From NCBI RefSeq assembly GCF_014356525.2, contig NC_052504.1:100184501-100248500 (forward strand): a DNA stretch of 64,000 nt, in the 5' to 3' direction. The stretch's first letter is position 1. Each line of letters begins with the position of its first letter. Positions 32,700 through 44,344 of the stretch are shown in pieces. A program made the translations under genes and the position numbers. The notes under the pieces were generated by a model that saw only the letters and a list, made by a program, of their open reading frames with translations, searched no databases and was not told the origin of the DNA. The stretch is from Nilaparvata lugens. Lineage: Eukaryota > Arthropoda > Insecta > Hemiptera > Delphacidae.

Positions 32700-32985
32700 G
32701 TATTTATGAACTTCTAATGACTCGCAAAATGTATCTTTATTGGAATTTTTAACTTTTGGCATAAAATCTTAAACAATAGCAAAATTAGTGGCATCCCGAC
32801 ACATATTCATATATAATGGGAGTCACATTTTCTTAGATCAGCAAGTAATCAACCAATTTGTATTAATACTTTGTAAATAATTGTACCTTATATGCTTTTT
32901 GTAATCATGTCTATAATTTGAATAAACTCCTCTGGTCGTGTTGTACCCTCGACCAGAGACATTATTATTATTATTACTATCATTA
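32700..32985 (+). mobile_element. LINE 3' end with hairpin and (ATT)n tail
   Basis: Ends gaataaactcctctggtcgt, a 9-bp stem ctctggtcg/cgaccagag (32930-32958), then (att)n. Start not defined. Confidence 0.6.
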
Positions 32986-32990
32986 TTATT

Positions 32991-33315
32991 GATGGCAGTG
33001 GAGAAATATGAGAGAGCAGCGTTTCCGATTATTCCATTGCCTTTCCATTGCCTTCTTATAGAAAGACCGCTGAAACCGGTATAACCATTTTGATATTCAC
33101 TATTGATTCTTGTTTGAAAGAAATGAATTCAGGAACATTATATAATTATTATTATTTTTTATACATTTTCAACGATATAAAATTATTGATAAACAAACTT
33201 TTATATTGTCCTCATTTATTAGAATAGATGGAAAAATGCCACAATATCAATTCTCATCCAATAAATGTTATCAATATAACATTATTCAGAGTTTCCAAAA
33301 TGATACCTCACTATA
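32991..33315 (+). mobile_element. MITE family A, degenerate copy
   Basis: atggcagtggagaaatatga, gccttcttatagaaag and a worn right end gatacctcactatag. Confidence 0.6.
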
Positions 33316-33318
33316 GAA

Positions 33319-33757
33319 TTGACCGAGCGAAGTGAGGTCTAAGATTCAAGTCGCCGGTTTGTCATTTCTCTTGATGTTTGAATGTTTAAATGTTTGAATG
33401 CTTAAATGTTTAAATGTATATATGTTGCGCATTTACGGAGATACGCGGTAATAGATTTTCTTGTAATTTGACAGGTATGTTCCTTTTTTAATTTTTGCGC
33501 GTCGACGTATATACAAGGTTTTTGGAAATTTTGCATTTCAAGGATAATATAAAAGGAAAAAGGAGCCTCCTTCATATGCCAATATTAGAGTAAAAATCAG
33601 ACTATAGAATAAGACTATTAAGAATCAGACTATTATTCATCATAAATCAGCTGACAAGTGATTAACACAGATGTGTGGAGTAGCCAGTCTATTGCTGTAT
33701 TTCCATAAGGTCTATAGTTTCAATCAGGTACTTGTGGATTAGAATACTGCGTGAGGT
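33319..33757 (+). mobile_element. Family F repeat, copy 1
   Basis: ttgaccgagcgaagtgaggt to agaatactgcgtgagg. Contains an 8-10 bp minisatellite (tttgaatg/tttaaatg), tgttgcgcatttacgg, gcgcgtcgacgtatatacaa and aaaggagcctccttcat. Its right end is fused to a family A end. Copies 2 and 3 at 57159 and 58983. Confidence 0.85.
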
Positions 33758-33890
33758 CCACGTTATAATATCATTAACATGGTATTGCTATCCTTGTCTA
33801 CCATTCGACAAGGCAGATAGTGCTATCCTTTTCTAGCTCTGCAAACTTATCAAATCGGTTTTCAACATTGCATAAATATGATTGATCAAC
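33751..33890 (+). mobile_element. MITE family A, partial left end
   Basis: gtgaggtccacgttataata followed by ttgctatccttgtctaccat and ctagctctgcaaa. Confidence 0.75.
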
Positions 33891-34383
33891 TTAATATTTA
33901 ATCTCAATTATTATTCAATCATTAAAGTATAGACTATCACAGATTTATAAGAATGAGATACTCGTATGACGAGATTTCTATTCTATATAACAAATGGGTT
34001 CTACTCTTTGTTTCCAGGAGTGATCTACTCATCTACTAGTCCAGTCAATATAGACATAAAAAAGGTGGTGTGCTTGCAATTCATATTGTGGTTCTTATTT
34101 TAAATAAATTATTTGGGTGCATAAGAGAAGTCCAGAACCAATTTCTTCATGCAAAATTTCCTTGTGCTAGATACAGGGGGTCCCAAAAACCTCGTATTTT
34201 CGGCAAATTTTCCAGTTTTCAGCTATTTCTGCCAAATCTCGTAATCGGACAGAGAAATTTGCTCTTGCCTTTTTTCTTAATCTTTTTTTGCATACTTTTT
34301 TTCTTCTTTTTAATCAATAGATTATGGAATTCTGAATGAAATGAGATCATTCGGAGCTCTTTATCTCCATTGAGTACTGAGTT

Positions 34384-34935
34384 ATGATTTTTCTCTTCTT
34401 CTTCTTCTTCTTTCTCCTCTTCTTCTTCTACCTCTTCCTCTTCGTCTTCTCCTCATCTTTCTTCTACTCCTTCTTCCATTTATTCTTCTGCTTCTTCTTC
34501 ATCTTCTACTCCTTCTTTTTCTCCTTGTCGTTTTTCTTCTTCTTCTTCTTTTTTTTCTCTCCATTCTCTGCTATTCATCCCATTTTTCCTGAAGTGCTCT
34601 TTCCATTTATGCTGGAGTGTTTGAAGCTATGACAGGATTATGATTACGCTCTGATGCCTCGATAACTGGTTGGGAGCTTCAAAGTAAATATATATAAATG
34701 AGGCTATATATTCATATCTTTTCCTCCATAAACATATATGATCATTTATATGGTGAAATGATGAAATCTCTCACAAATAATCTCAACGCTCCTCATCTTT
34801 TGAATAACACTCCAGGAAAAATGGAATGAATAGCGAAGAAGTATGAAGAGGAGGAGGAGGAGGAGAAGGAGGGTGGGGAGGAGGAGGAGGAGGAGGAGTA
34901 GGGGAAAAAGAGGAGAAGGAGAATGAGGAGAACAA
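34384..34935. repeat. (TTC)n tract then (GGA)n tract
   Basis: 34386-34560 is pyrimidine-rich; 34840-34940 is purine-rich (gaggaggag). Both low complexity with no gene. Unique AT-rich DNA in between. Confidence 0.9.
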
Positions 34936-35281
34936 CGAGGAAACCATGTGAAGAGAGAAGATGTGTGAGAGAAAAACAGTGCTGACTGTCTGAATTTAAT
35001 CTCCCAAGTTCTCAGTAAATGCGTTTGTATTCTTCATTTGAAAAAATCTTTGTATGTTCATAATATCATAGTGATATTCGCTCCGAAATGTCAGTATTTC
35101 TCGTGTTAACAACAGATACTCATCCCATTCAATATTTTGGAGTTTTCCACCTATTGAAGAATTTTCCTTACAGAACTCAGACATAGAAAATAAATACGAG
35201 TGTTTTCCTGGTATTAAACTGCTTTGGAATCCAGTTCTGAATGATTTTCTATCAACAAGAGCGCTATATATGATCTTCTAA

Positions 35282-35627
35282 GGGCCAGTTTCCGAGCTCG
35301 GGATTCAGCCAAGTCCCAGACTCTTAACAGCTGGAATCAGAAAATTAGCTATCCGTAACGGGGCATAGTCGTAGTCACAGTCACGTTTGAATCAAATTTC
35401 AAAAAATTAGAGAATTAAACACAAAATGAAATGAAGAGAGGATAGTGTAAAGTTTCAGCTGCTTTGAATTATTCGGGAATGTTTAATTTCGTCAAGGAAA
35501 AACGTTTTCAATCATAGAAATGAGAAAATAAAAACTGCGACTACGCCCCGTTTTGGAAAACTAATTTTCTGACTCCATCTGTCAAAGTCTAGAACTTAGC
35601 TAAATCCCGAGCTCGGAAAGCCGGCCC
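35282..35627. mobile_element. TIR element I, ~345 bp
   Basis: gggccagtttccgagctcgg at the left and ccgagctcggaaagccggcc at the right are inverted. The arms also share aaaattag(c/t)t and ggggc(at/gt)agtcg. Long terminal inverted repeat, non-coding. Confidence 0.8.
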
Positions 35628-35777
35628 AAAATGTCTCTTAAGGTGCGGGCAGCCTCACGCTCTGCTCCGCAGTCGAACGTCACTCGAGCAGATCGATTGA
35701 TGATCGCAGGTGGAGCAAGAGTGGAACGCGAACAGAGTGTGTAACAGAGGTCGAACTTGGCAAGCTCCTAGGTCGAA

Positions 35778-36042
35778 CCATAGAGAAACAATAGCGTAAG
35801 TAGATATCCCATGGTATAGGGAGTTTATGTCGTAACTTTTACTGTTATCTCGAGTCAATTTCAATTGATTATTGTAGATTTTCACTGTTTTGTTGGGGTG
35901 AGAGTGTATGAACGGCACAATATGAGAGACTACCAGTGTCACACGGCTTCAAGGGAAAGATCTACATGAAGTATCGGCTTTAGATAACAGTAAAAGTTAC
36001 GACATAAAGTAGATATCTACTTACGCTATTGTTTCTCTATGG
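35778..36042. mobile_element. TIR element J with perfect 5-bp target duplication
   Basis: Starts ccatagagaaacaatagcgt and ends acgctattgtttctctatgg, with further inverted match gtcgtaacttttactgttat / ataacagtaaaagttacgac inside. Direct repeat TCGAA on both sides (35773-35777, 36043-36047). It sits inside other repeat-like DNA. Confidence 0.85.
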
Positions 36043-36210
36043 TCGAACTAACCAATAGTTGCACGTGCGCGGTTAACGTTTTTGTTGAATCAGTTACGAT
36101 CTCTGTGTTAGCATATAGAATTATCACGATTAATGATTAACTATTGAATCATTAGAATTCAATAATGTGAAATTATATGAACATTCTTAATGATAGGTAC
36201 CAGCATATTA

Positions 36211-36634
36211 AGGTGCGTACAGATATACGCGCCGCGAGCATGAGCAATTCATGAGCATGAGCAAATACTGTAATTCTTCTTTTAATAATTACTTTCTATT
36301 ATGAGATGTTTTATTTTGTTTATAGTCCTTAACTCCTTTCTTCCATTTCAATATTATTAATTTATAATTCAACTCACGACTCACGAACAAACCTTTTAGG
36401 TTCATGTGAGCGTGGTTTCTATTATTTTATTTTTTAAGTTTGTGTACATGTGTTTTTCACATTTGTATGCTACATTGTATTTTTATCGGAAACAATAAAA
36501 TTAAATTCAATTCAATTCAATTCAATATATCTGTATTTTTACAGAAACGGTAAGATACAGATATGAAAAGCTTGGCATCAGCCGATTAAAAGTGAATTGC
36601 TCATGTTCGCGGCGCGTAAATCTGTACGCACCTT
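36211..36634. mobile_element. MITE H with TTA target duplication and inserted LINE end
   Basis: TTA|aggtgcgtacagatatacgc ... gcgtaaatctgtacgcacct|TTA. A perfect 3-bp TTA duplication is the mark of PIF/Harbinger elements. A LINE 3' end with (aattc)n tail (about 36255-36527) lies inside. A second, uninterrupted copy is at 61026-61196. Confidence 0.85.
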
Positions 36635-36639
36635 TAGAA

Positions 36640-37060
36640 TTCAGAAGAAAGAAGCCAATTACCCTACCACGCCTTTCACCTTTCAAAACATTGACAGACA
36701 TAACCTTTTTCGTAATAAAACATCAACATAAATGCAACAAACATAATAATCATCATATAGACATAATTTAGAATTAAGCTACCCAGCAATCCCCTGGTCA
36801 GAATATATTATATTTTATTTCGTTTTGTCTCTGGATCAGCTGGATTGAAGGTTTCATATTTGTGAGGTTAGGTTATAGCGAAGTCAACAATACAACAAGC
36901 GCGCGATCATCCATCGAACATATGTCGAACTTCTACCGATCCCTCGCGTAACATCTCACGTAGCATTCATGATTCGAGGCGCGTATATCTGTACGCATCT
37001 TAATGTGCGAATTACCTCCTGTCATGTTCATATAGGAGCATTTATATCAATGACTTTAGT
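36640..37060. other. Mostly unique AT-rich, one degenerate H end
   Basis: At 36978-37003 gcgcgtatatctgtacgcat is a worn H terminus. Nothing else recognised. Confidence 0.45.
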
Positions 37061-37061
37061 A

Positions 37062-37180
37062 GAGTCCACGCTATAATGACAGTATTTGTGCAGCATGTTG
37101 TTACTATCATTGTCTATCATCCGATAAAGCAGATGATGCTATCCTTCTCCAGCTCTGCAACGTTGCTAGATCAGCCGCCA
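37062..37180 (+). mobile_element. MITE family A, partial left end
   Basis: agagtccacgctataatgac, tatcattgtctatcatccga and ctccagctctgcaacgttgc. Confidence 0.75.
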
Positions 37181-37690
37181 TTATGGATACATATATCATA
37201 GAACATTTTTATTGTTGTCCTCTTTCTTGTTCCAAAAAATCTTTAAACATGATGTACCACACAATGGGTGTTCACATTTGGAATATTCGAGTTACAACCC
37301 CTAAGTCATCCCTTTTCGAGGGGTTGAAATTCAGTTCCACGTCAAAAGGTGGAGTATTTGACCAATAACTCATCTTGGAAGTTATAGTATCATATCTATC
37401 AAAGTCTTCAACTTATTGAAGGGTTTCCATACCATATATGACTCACTCTGCATATTGATTATGCTGTGGACATTTTGAAAATGACCTAAGTGAAGGTCGA
37501 GACTAGTTGTTGAACTATTTCAATTTTTTTTTTTAAATAAAGGGTACTACCAGATTTTTATATTGTTTTTTTATTATTATTTGATTATACTGTGTAACAA
37601 TTTATATCTCAATCATAAGAATTTTATATTTCACCACTGTAAGATTAGGAAATCGATGTTTTTTGTCTATACCATTATATTTGTCTAAAT
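37181..37690. other. Unclassified stretch
   Basis: A 61-codon + ORF (37183-37368) has no recognised motif. aaataaagggtactaccag near 37540 could be an old retroelement 3' end. Confidence 0.3.
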
Positions 37691-37799
37691 AACTCAATCA
37701 GGTTTCAGCTAGAAAAGTAACAGGAGTTGCTATGAAACCTGGTTCTGTAATTAGAATTCATTTTCAACAAAAACAGTTGTATTGACAGCATCAACGTCT

Positions 37800-38575
37800 C
37801 ATTCTTTCAATTGAAGAATAGGAAAGGATAGAATGACTGCCTCTATTTTGTACCTAGGAGGGCGTAGTTAGGGCGCAGTCGGACCTCTCTCACATTTAAC
37901 TCTCAAGATTTCTCTAGAGATATACTGCAAAATAAGTTATATGATAGATATGCTCTCCAGAATGAATATATATATTTCACCAGTGACTCGGCGCACTGAG
38001 TTTTCTCTTTCGGTTCCCCGATCAAGAACACTTAGAAATTACAACTCCCCTTTCAATAAAATGCAAACAAGTTATAACAGTTTGTCTGGGCACCTGGATG
38101 TCTTTTGGTTTTCTCGCGCTGAATTCCGGAAGGCGTTATATCATAATTTTGTGTAAACATTGAGCTGATCGACTAAGTTTCAGGTGTATAAGTGTGGATA
38201 AGCATATGGTTTGGGATGTCGTTAAGATATGAAAGTCATTTGATAGTGTATTCTATGGAATTTTTTTCAATTTTGGTTAATATATTCCTCAATTTTTATT
38301 TTAGCAAAATAAGTTTTGACATTTTTGAATTCTTCATATTTTTTATTTTCACTTTTTTCCATTAGTATTTGACATCTTTGTATTTCTTGAATTAGATACT
38401 ATTTTTGTTATCTGTATTGTTTCTTCCTGCATAAGTATTATATCTTCAATTTGTATTATTTTCTATCATTTTTTTTCTCATTTGAATTTGTGAGATTTCT
38501 ATTGTGAAGGGGTCATATTTGGGGGATACCCGTTGTTTCCATTGTGAATGAATAAATAAATGAATGAATAAAATC
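37800..38575 (+). mobile_element. LINE (jockey-like) RT C-terminus and 3' UTR
   Basis: 37941-38156 encodes the end of a reverse transcriptase: MLSRMNIYIS, then RRTEFSLSVPRSRTLRNYN, SPFNKMQTSYNSLS and FSRAEFRKALYHNF, matching the usual LxxxxxYxPxRxxR...F...RTNYxxxSPxxRM...N pattern. A 400-nt UTR follows, ending gaatgaataaataaatgaat and aaaatc. 5'-truncated and frame-broken upstream of 37941. Confidence 0.75.
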
Positions 38576-38610
38576 TCTCACAATACAATCAAAATATGAA
38601 TGGAATAGAA

Positions 38611-38760
38611 TTGATTATTCCGAACAGGAATAAACAGTGATATTTCAAAAAATTTAAAGGTATCAGCTACCGTCTATAGAAGGCATTGACAAGACAGAGA
38701 ATCGGTAAAGCTGACCTACTATCTTTCTCCACTGCCTTAATAATGTGCACCTATCTATAG
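38611..38760 (-). mobile_element. MITE family A, partial right end
   Basis: tatcagctaccgtctataga, attgacaagacagagaatcg and a decayed terminus ttaataatgtgcacctatct. Confidence 0.8.
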
Positions 38761-38985
38761 TGAGAATATTTTGAGTGAATTGTGGCGAATGGGAGCTTGA
38801 TTGAAGCAGAATGGCGGAAACATAATCTTAGAAGCTGAAAGTTTTCGCCGAGTTTATATCTTGAGCAGTGATTTATAAGCTTTTAAAAGTTTACGGACTG
38901 TTGGTTCAGTTCTGCAGCATTTATGCCACACGGCAAATGGCGGTTTAATACACCACTCACGCTCAGAGTGTGGAACAGTGTTCTT

Positions 38986-39346
38986 TAGTGAGGTCCACGT
39001 TATAATGGCAGTGGAGAAAGATAGCAGGACAACGTTGCCGATAGCCTGTCTTGTCAATGCCTTCCATAGACGGTTGCTGATACAGGTTTATTGATGTAAT
39101 ATTAACTGTTTATTCTCGTTTGAAATAATCAATTGTATTTTATTAAGCAAGAAATTATATTTCTCAATAATTTCATCAAGAAGACAAAATATTATTTTAA
39201 TTAATTATTAACTCTACATTGTTAAAGGACGATCTGGCAACAGAGCGAAGCGAGAAAGAGATAGCGCTATCTGCTTTGTTGAATGATAGACAAGGATAGC
39301 AATACCATTGCTAATCAAACACTGCCAATATAACGTGGACCTCACT
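38986..39346 (+). mobile_element. MITE family A, best full-length copy (~361 bp)
   Basis: tagtgaggtccacgttataa to aatataacgtggacctcact, TIR of about 27 bp. Internal blocks in order: ggagaaagatag, acgttgccgat, cttgtcaatgccttcca, gttgctgatacaggtttatt, ggacgatctggcaacagagc, agagatagcgctatctgctt, gatagacaaggatagcaata. No ORF. Flanked by gagtgtggaa(c/t)agtgt on both sides, a direct repeat longer than a usual target duplication. Superfamily not assigned. Confidence 0.92.
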
Positions 39347-39367
39347 TTAGAGTGTGGAATAGTGTAC

Positions 39368-39753
39368 TAGAGTAAGATTCACGTTTTAATGGCAGTGGAA
39401 AAGATAGGAAGGAAGCGTTACCGATTCTCTACCTTGTCACTGCCTTGTATGGAACATAGTTTACATCTGATGTGAAATTTACTTGTTGAAAATAATCAAT
39501 CCTATTCCATTTGTCAAGGAATCATATTTAATTAGTCAATAATATATATTTTTCAATAATAAATTGATGATTTTCCATGAACCTGATTGATTATTTCGCT
39601 AATTGATTGTATATTTACATTGTTGAGAAACGGTCTGGTAATGTTGTGAAGCCAGAGAGGGATAGCGCTATCCGTATTGTTGAATGATGGACAAGGATAG
39701 CAAAACAAATCAAAACTTGATCAGATACTGTCATTACAACGTCGACCTCACCA
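39368..39753 (+). mobile_element. MITE family A, full but diverged copy
   Basis: agagtaagattcacgtttta to tcattacaacgtcgacctca. Lies directly after the previous copy. Confidence 0.85.
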
Positions 39754-39832
39754 AATTCAACTCTAGAATACATTTTTATGTATCAAGTATTCAATTCACC
39801 AGACAATTGAACGATGGGATAATATTCCATCG

Positions 39833-40297
39833 TCGTCAGATACACGTTATAATTGCAGTGGATGAATATAGGAGAACTGTGTTGCCAATTTTCTGCCTTC
39901 TATAGAGGGTAGCTTATATCAGTATATCTAATGTGGGTGATATCAACCGATAATTTTTGTTTGAAAGAATGAATGATATCCTTTTTTCTCAATCAGTCTC
40001 AACTGAATAATAGGGATAAAGGATAAATATGTACATTTGATGTGATATATTATGTTCGTTCTTGTTTAGAATAATCAATTACATTTATTCGACAAGAAAA
40101 TATATACTCCAATCATTCTCCAATTTTCATGAAAAAATATTTTGATAATGAATCATTTCTCTTCATTGTTGAAGAACGATCTAGCAACAGAGCAAAGCGA
40201 GAAAGAGATAGCGCTATCGGCTTTTTTCAAATGATAGACAAGCATAACAACACAGATTTCAATCAAATACTGCCATTATAACGTGGACCTCACTATG
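39833..40297 (+). mobile_element. MITE family A, full but diverged copy
   Basis: gatacacgttataattgcag to ccattataacgtggacctca. Third family A copy in a row; slightly longer through an internal duplication (two versions of gatatcattc-like AT blocks). Confidence 0.85.
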
Positions 40298-40569
40298 GAC
40301 CAGAGGCTATCAACTGACTCAGTAACAAATTAATTATTATTATCCATCAGCGGTGGAAAATTATAATTGAAATTGATGAATTATTATCTCGTTTTCGGGT
40401 TGTGGAGGAGCTGGAGTGGTGGAGGGCAAAGGGAGGGGGTTTCAAAAACAGGAGCAAAATGTTGGAAATTATTTGAACGTCAGTGGAGCGGACAAAGTAT
40501 GTAATAAAATAACTTTTTTGATGGTAAATAGAAATCTCTGTCGAAAGATAGAAATTCCCCAGGCGGGCA

Positions 40570-41425
40570 ACTCCTCTTTTCCATTGTTATTGTTCTTCTT
40601 CTCTCCTCTTTCTTTGTTAGTTCCTCTCTCCTTCTTTCCCCCATATCACTTTCACATCCTATTTCTTCAGGAAAATACACCACTTCTATTCCACTGTTAT
40701 GGTATTTCTTCCTCACCCTTTTCATCACCTTCTCTTTCTCAACCGTTCTTCTTCTTTCCTTTCTATTTCTTCCCTTTCTATTAATACAATACTTCTATTC
40801 CACTGTTATCGTTATTCCTTTTCACCTCTTTTATCTCCTTCTCCTCCTCCTCCACTCATTCTTCTTCTTTCCTCCCTATTCTCTTAGACAAATACACTAC
40901 TACCATTTTGCTTTTATCGCTCTACTTCTTCTCCACCTCTCTTTTCTACTCCTCCCACTGCTTCTCATTCTCATCCTGTTCATTCCCGTTTTTCGACTGC
41001 TCATCTTCATCTTCCTCAACCTTTTTCCTTCTTCCCTTTCTATTTCTCGTCTTTCTATAAATACAATTCTACTATTCAGCTGTGATTGTTCTCCTTCTAC
41101 TCCTTCTCCTCCTCTTTGACCCTTTTCTGTTTTTTCCTTTCTATTTCTTTCCTCCCTATTAATACACTCCTTCTATTTTTTTTATCGTTTTCTTTTTCAC
41201 CTCTTTCAATCTTTCTTCTCCTCCTGCTCCTGCTTCTCATTCTCCTCCTCCTTTACTCCTTCTCCTTCTCCTTTCCTTCAGGCAAATTCACTTGATCTAT
41301 TCCACTGTTATCGTTCTTCTTCTCCACCCCTTTTTTCTCAAGCTCCTCCTCCTCCTCTTCTTCTCCTTGTTCTCCTCTTCTTCACCTATTTCATTTTTTA
41401 CTCATCTTCTTCTTGCCAGTCAATC
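40570..41425. repeat. Pyrimidine-rich degenerate repeat
   Basis: Blocks such as ttctattccactgttatcgt, attcttcttctttcctccct and aatacactacttctatt recur every 100-130 bp. All ORFs here are low complexity (Ser/Phe/Leu). Confidence 0.85.
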
Positions 41426-41439
41426 TATGGACAATAGAT

Positions 41440-41950
41440 TTTTAGAGGGAGAGAGAGTGAGCTGGAGGTATAGCAGAGGAAAAAGAGAGTAGATGTTGAG
41501 AGGGGAAGAGAGAGAGAGAGGGTTGAAGGTATAGCAGAGGAGAAAGAAAGAAGAAGGGAATAGATGTTGAGAGAGGTAGAGAGAGAGTTGAAAGTATAGC
41601 AGAGGTGTAAAAAAGGGAAAGAGAGAGAAAGAAATAGATGTTAAGAGGAAAACAGAGAGAAAAGGAGTAGATGGAAAAGAGAGAAAAGAGAATCGATGTT
41701 GAGGGGGGTAGAGAGAGAGTTGAAGGTATAGCAGAGGAGAAAGAAAGGGAAAGAGATAAAAGAGAATAGACGTTAAGAGGAAAACAGAGAGAAAGTGAGT
41801 AGATGAAAAAGAGAGAAAAGAGGATAGATGTTAAGAGGAAAACAGAGAGAGAGAGAGTGAGTAGATGAAAAGAGAGTAATAAGAATATTTGTTAAGAGGG
41901 AGAAAGAGGAACGGAGAGAGAGTGATTGAAAAAGAAAGGAGATGAGATTT
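41440..41950. repeat. Purine-rich minisatellite
   Basis: Recurring ggtatagcagaggagaaaga and atagatgttgagagg/atgttaagaggaaaacagag, marks near 41468, 41528, 41592 and 41725. Confidence 0.9.
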
Positions 41951-42272
41951 ACAGAACTAGTGGATTTCAGAGCTCAGTTATTTGTTGAAGTTTTGCATAA
42001 AAATGTAATTAATTACAAAGAAAGTTGGTAATTAAAATTGTTGCACTTCCCCGTGTCAGACGTGGGACGACAACGTCTATGCAAAATTTCAAAACTTGCT
42101 CTTCAAAGAGGATATTTTATGTAGAGAGGAAAAATGCTTCAGAACGAAACGAGCTACAGAAACGAAAAGAGATTTCAAATTTCAGATTTCAGTTTTAGGA
42201 TTTCAGGGTTCTACATTTATGTGCATTACAAAACCATAGTCAACTTACATTCCAGCGCTCAACATAATTTTC

Positions 42273-42846
42273 ACTTTCCTTGCCCTATTACCATAGGTAA
42301 GGAAAGTATTGCTTTCCGAAAAAAAATTAAGGTACCCCAATTTCTAAATTTCTATACGTTTCAAGGTCCCCTGAGTCCAAAAAAGTGGTTTTTGGGTATT
42401 GATCTGTATGTGTGTATGTGTGTGTATGAGTGTATGTGCATCTGTGTACACGATATCTCATCTCTCAATTAACGGAATAACTTGAAATTCGGAACTTAAG
42501 GTCCTTACACTATAAGGATCCGACACGAACAATTTCGATCAAATGCAATTCAAGATAGCGGCTAAAATGGCGAAAATGTTGTCAAAAACAGGGTTTTTTG
42601 CGATTTTCTCGAAAATGGCTCCAACGATTTTGATTAAATTCATACCTAAAATAGTCATTGATAAGCTCTATCAACTGCCACAAGTCCTATATCTGTAAAA
42701 ATTCCAGGAGCTCCGCCCCATATATGCAAAGTTTGATTCTAGATTCTCAATTATCAGATCTCAGATATGATTCAAACTAGAGATTTCGAGTGGAAAAGAT
42801 TGAGCAAGGAAATCTCTTCAATTAATGTCCAGTAACATTTTCTTGT
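42273..42846 (+). mobile_element. Family C, forward copy, right end lost
   Basis: ctttccttgccctattacca to taatgtccagtaacattttc. It is cut where family G starts. Confidence 0.85.
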
Positions 42847-42847
42847 A

Positions 42848-43155
42848 AAGTAGAGTAGATTTACTTTACGCTCCCAAATCATTTGCGCATGCGCAGAAGA
42901 GTTTCTTTACGCACCCTAATCAGCTGATTGTAAGCAGCTCGCCAAAAAGTAAGATCTTAACCTGAAACGACGGTAATTGTAAATCCGCCGATATAAGTAA
43001 TTAAACAGGTTTGGTCAGTTGTAGAAAAGATTTTGTATGTAATTCGCGCGTAATGCTTCTTTATCGCTCTTGCGAAATTATCACGCTCCGCTTCGCGTCG
43101 CGTGATAACTGTTTTGCGCGAGCGATAAAGTCGCGCATTACGCTCTTAATACATA
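42848..43155. mobile_element. Family G repeat, copy 1
   Basis: taaagtagagtagatttact, TTGCGCATGCGCAG (42883), aatcagctgattgtaagcag, gtaattcgcgcgtaatgctt, then a hairpin ttatcacgctccgcttcgcg/tcgcgtgataa, ending attacgctcttaatacataa. Followed directly by a family A piece (43160-43250) as in copy 2. Confidence 0.8.
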
Positions 43156-43257
43156 AATAGCTATCCTCGCTTGATAAAATATGATTTATTATTATAAACG
43201 AGAATGAACAGTTAATATTACACCAATAAACCTGTATCAGCTAACGTCTGCTCAACA

Positions 43258-43735
43258 ATATTTTTTCGCCACACTGCACAGAAAGCAGCTGTTTTCCGGT
43301 CCCTACGTAGATCTGAAAGACATTGCTCGCAGACGACTCTTGTCTGACGTCAGAACAAGTTTCTTTCCGGCCTAGGCCTAGGCCCTTTCCAGCCGCTAAC
43401 ATGGAACTAAGAAAGGTGATCAAAAAACAGCTGATCAAAAAACTTTCCATTATCTGTGTTCATTATCCAATAATTAAAGCATTTATAATAATATCATCTC
43501 ATTGTCATTTGAAAGAATAAAAAAGTGTAAACTCAACCTCCCACATAATTGAACATCATCTTTTAGGTTATTTAGACGGATCAGAATGAAAAATAAAAAT
43601 ACTTGGACAATTTCCTGATATTCAGATTACCTCAGATTTGCTAGAGCTACCACCTTCCACTTTTGCTTTCGGAAGTGCTTAATGAACAATTATTCTCATA
43701 TATATATTGTTTATTTTTCTGAGTGGTGAAAAATA
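43258..43735 (+). mobile_element. MITE family D, copy 2
   Basis: ttttttcgccacactgcaca to gagtggtgaaaaatagcg, with TGACGTCA and a ccggcctaggcctaggccct variant of the palindrome. Confidence 0.85.
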
Positions 43736-44099
43736 GCGTTCGCACCACAGGCCGAAATGTTTTTCCTACAGTTACCTTGAAAAGTGGCCATTCCTGCACT
43801 GATTACAGAACACAAAGAATCAAATTTCAGATTTCAGTTTTAGGATTTCAGGGTTCTACATTTATGTGCATTACAAAACCATAGTCAACTTACATTCCAG
43901 AGCTCGACATAGTTTTTAGTACAAGTTGATGAATCAAATCAACATTAATTTATAGACTCGAGAATGCTTCTTCTCTTCTTTTCACATTCAAGGATTGTAT
44001 AGTGTACACAACTCGAGGTAGAAATGCATGTTTGTTCCAGCTCCCAATTCATAGACTCTCTCTGCTTGAAAAAGGACAGTATATTCAGGATTGAAGTTT

Positions 44100-44300
44100 T
44101 ATAATTGTATTCCAGAGGATAATAGGTTGTGTGGTGGTTATAAAGTGTTTTTATCTAAGATAACCAGGACATTGGTAGAGGCATGTCCCTATACAATAGA
44201 GGAGTGCTGCAACGCATTCTCAGGATCCCGATCCTGAACTTGACATGTTGCATGCCACTTGAGCCTTGCTCAAAAATGTGTGCCTTTACGCAACTAAATT

Positions 44301-44336
<36 letters not shown>
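44100..44336 (+). mobile_element. LINE 3' end with (TAA)n tail
   Basis: tgttgcatgccacttgagcc, acgcaactaaattg(taa)n. Left boundary not clear. Confidence 0.6.
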
Positions 44337-44344
44337 TTAAAAAA

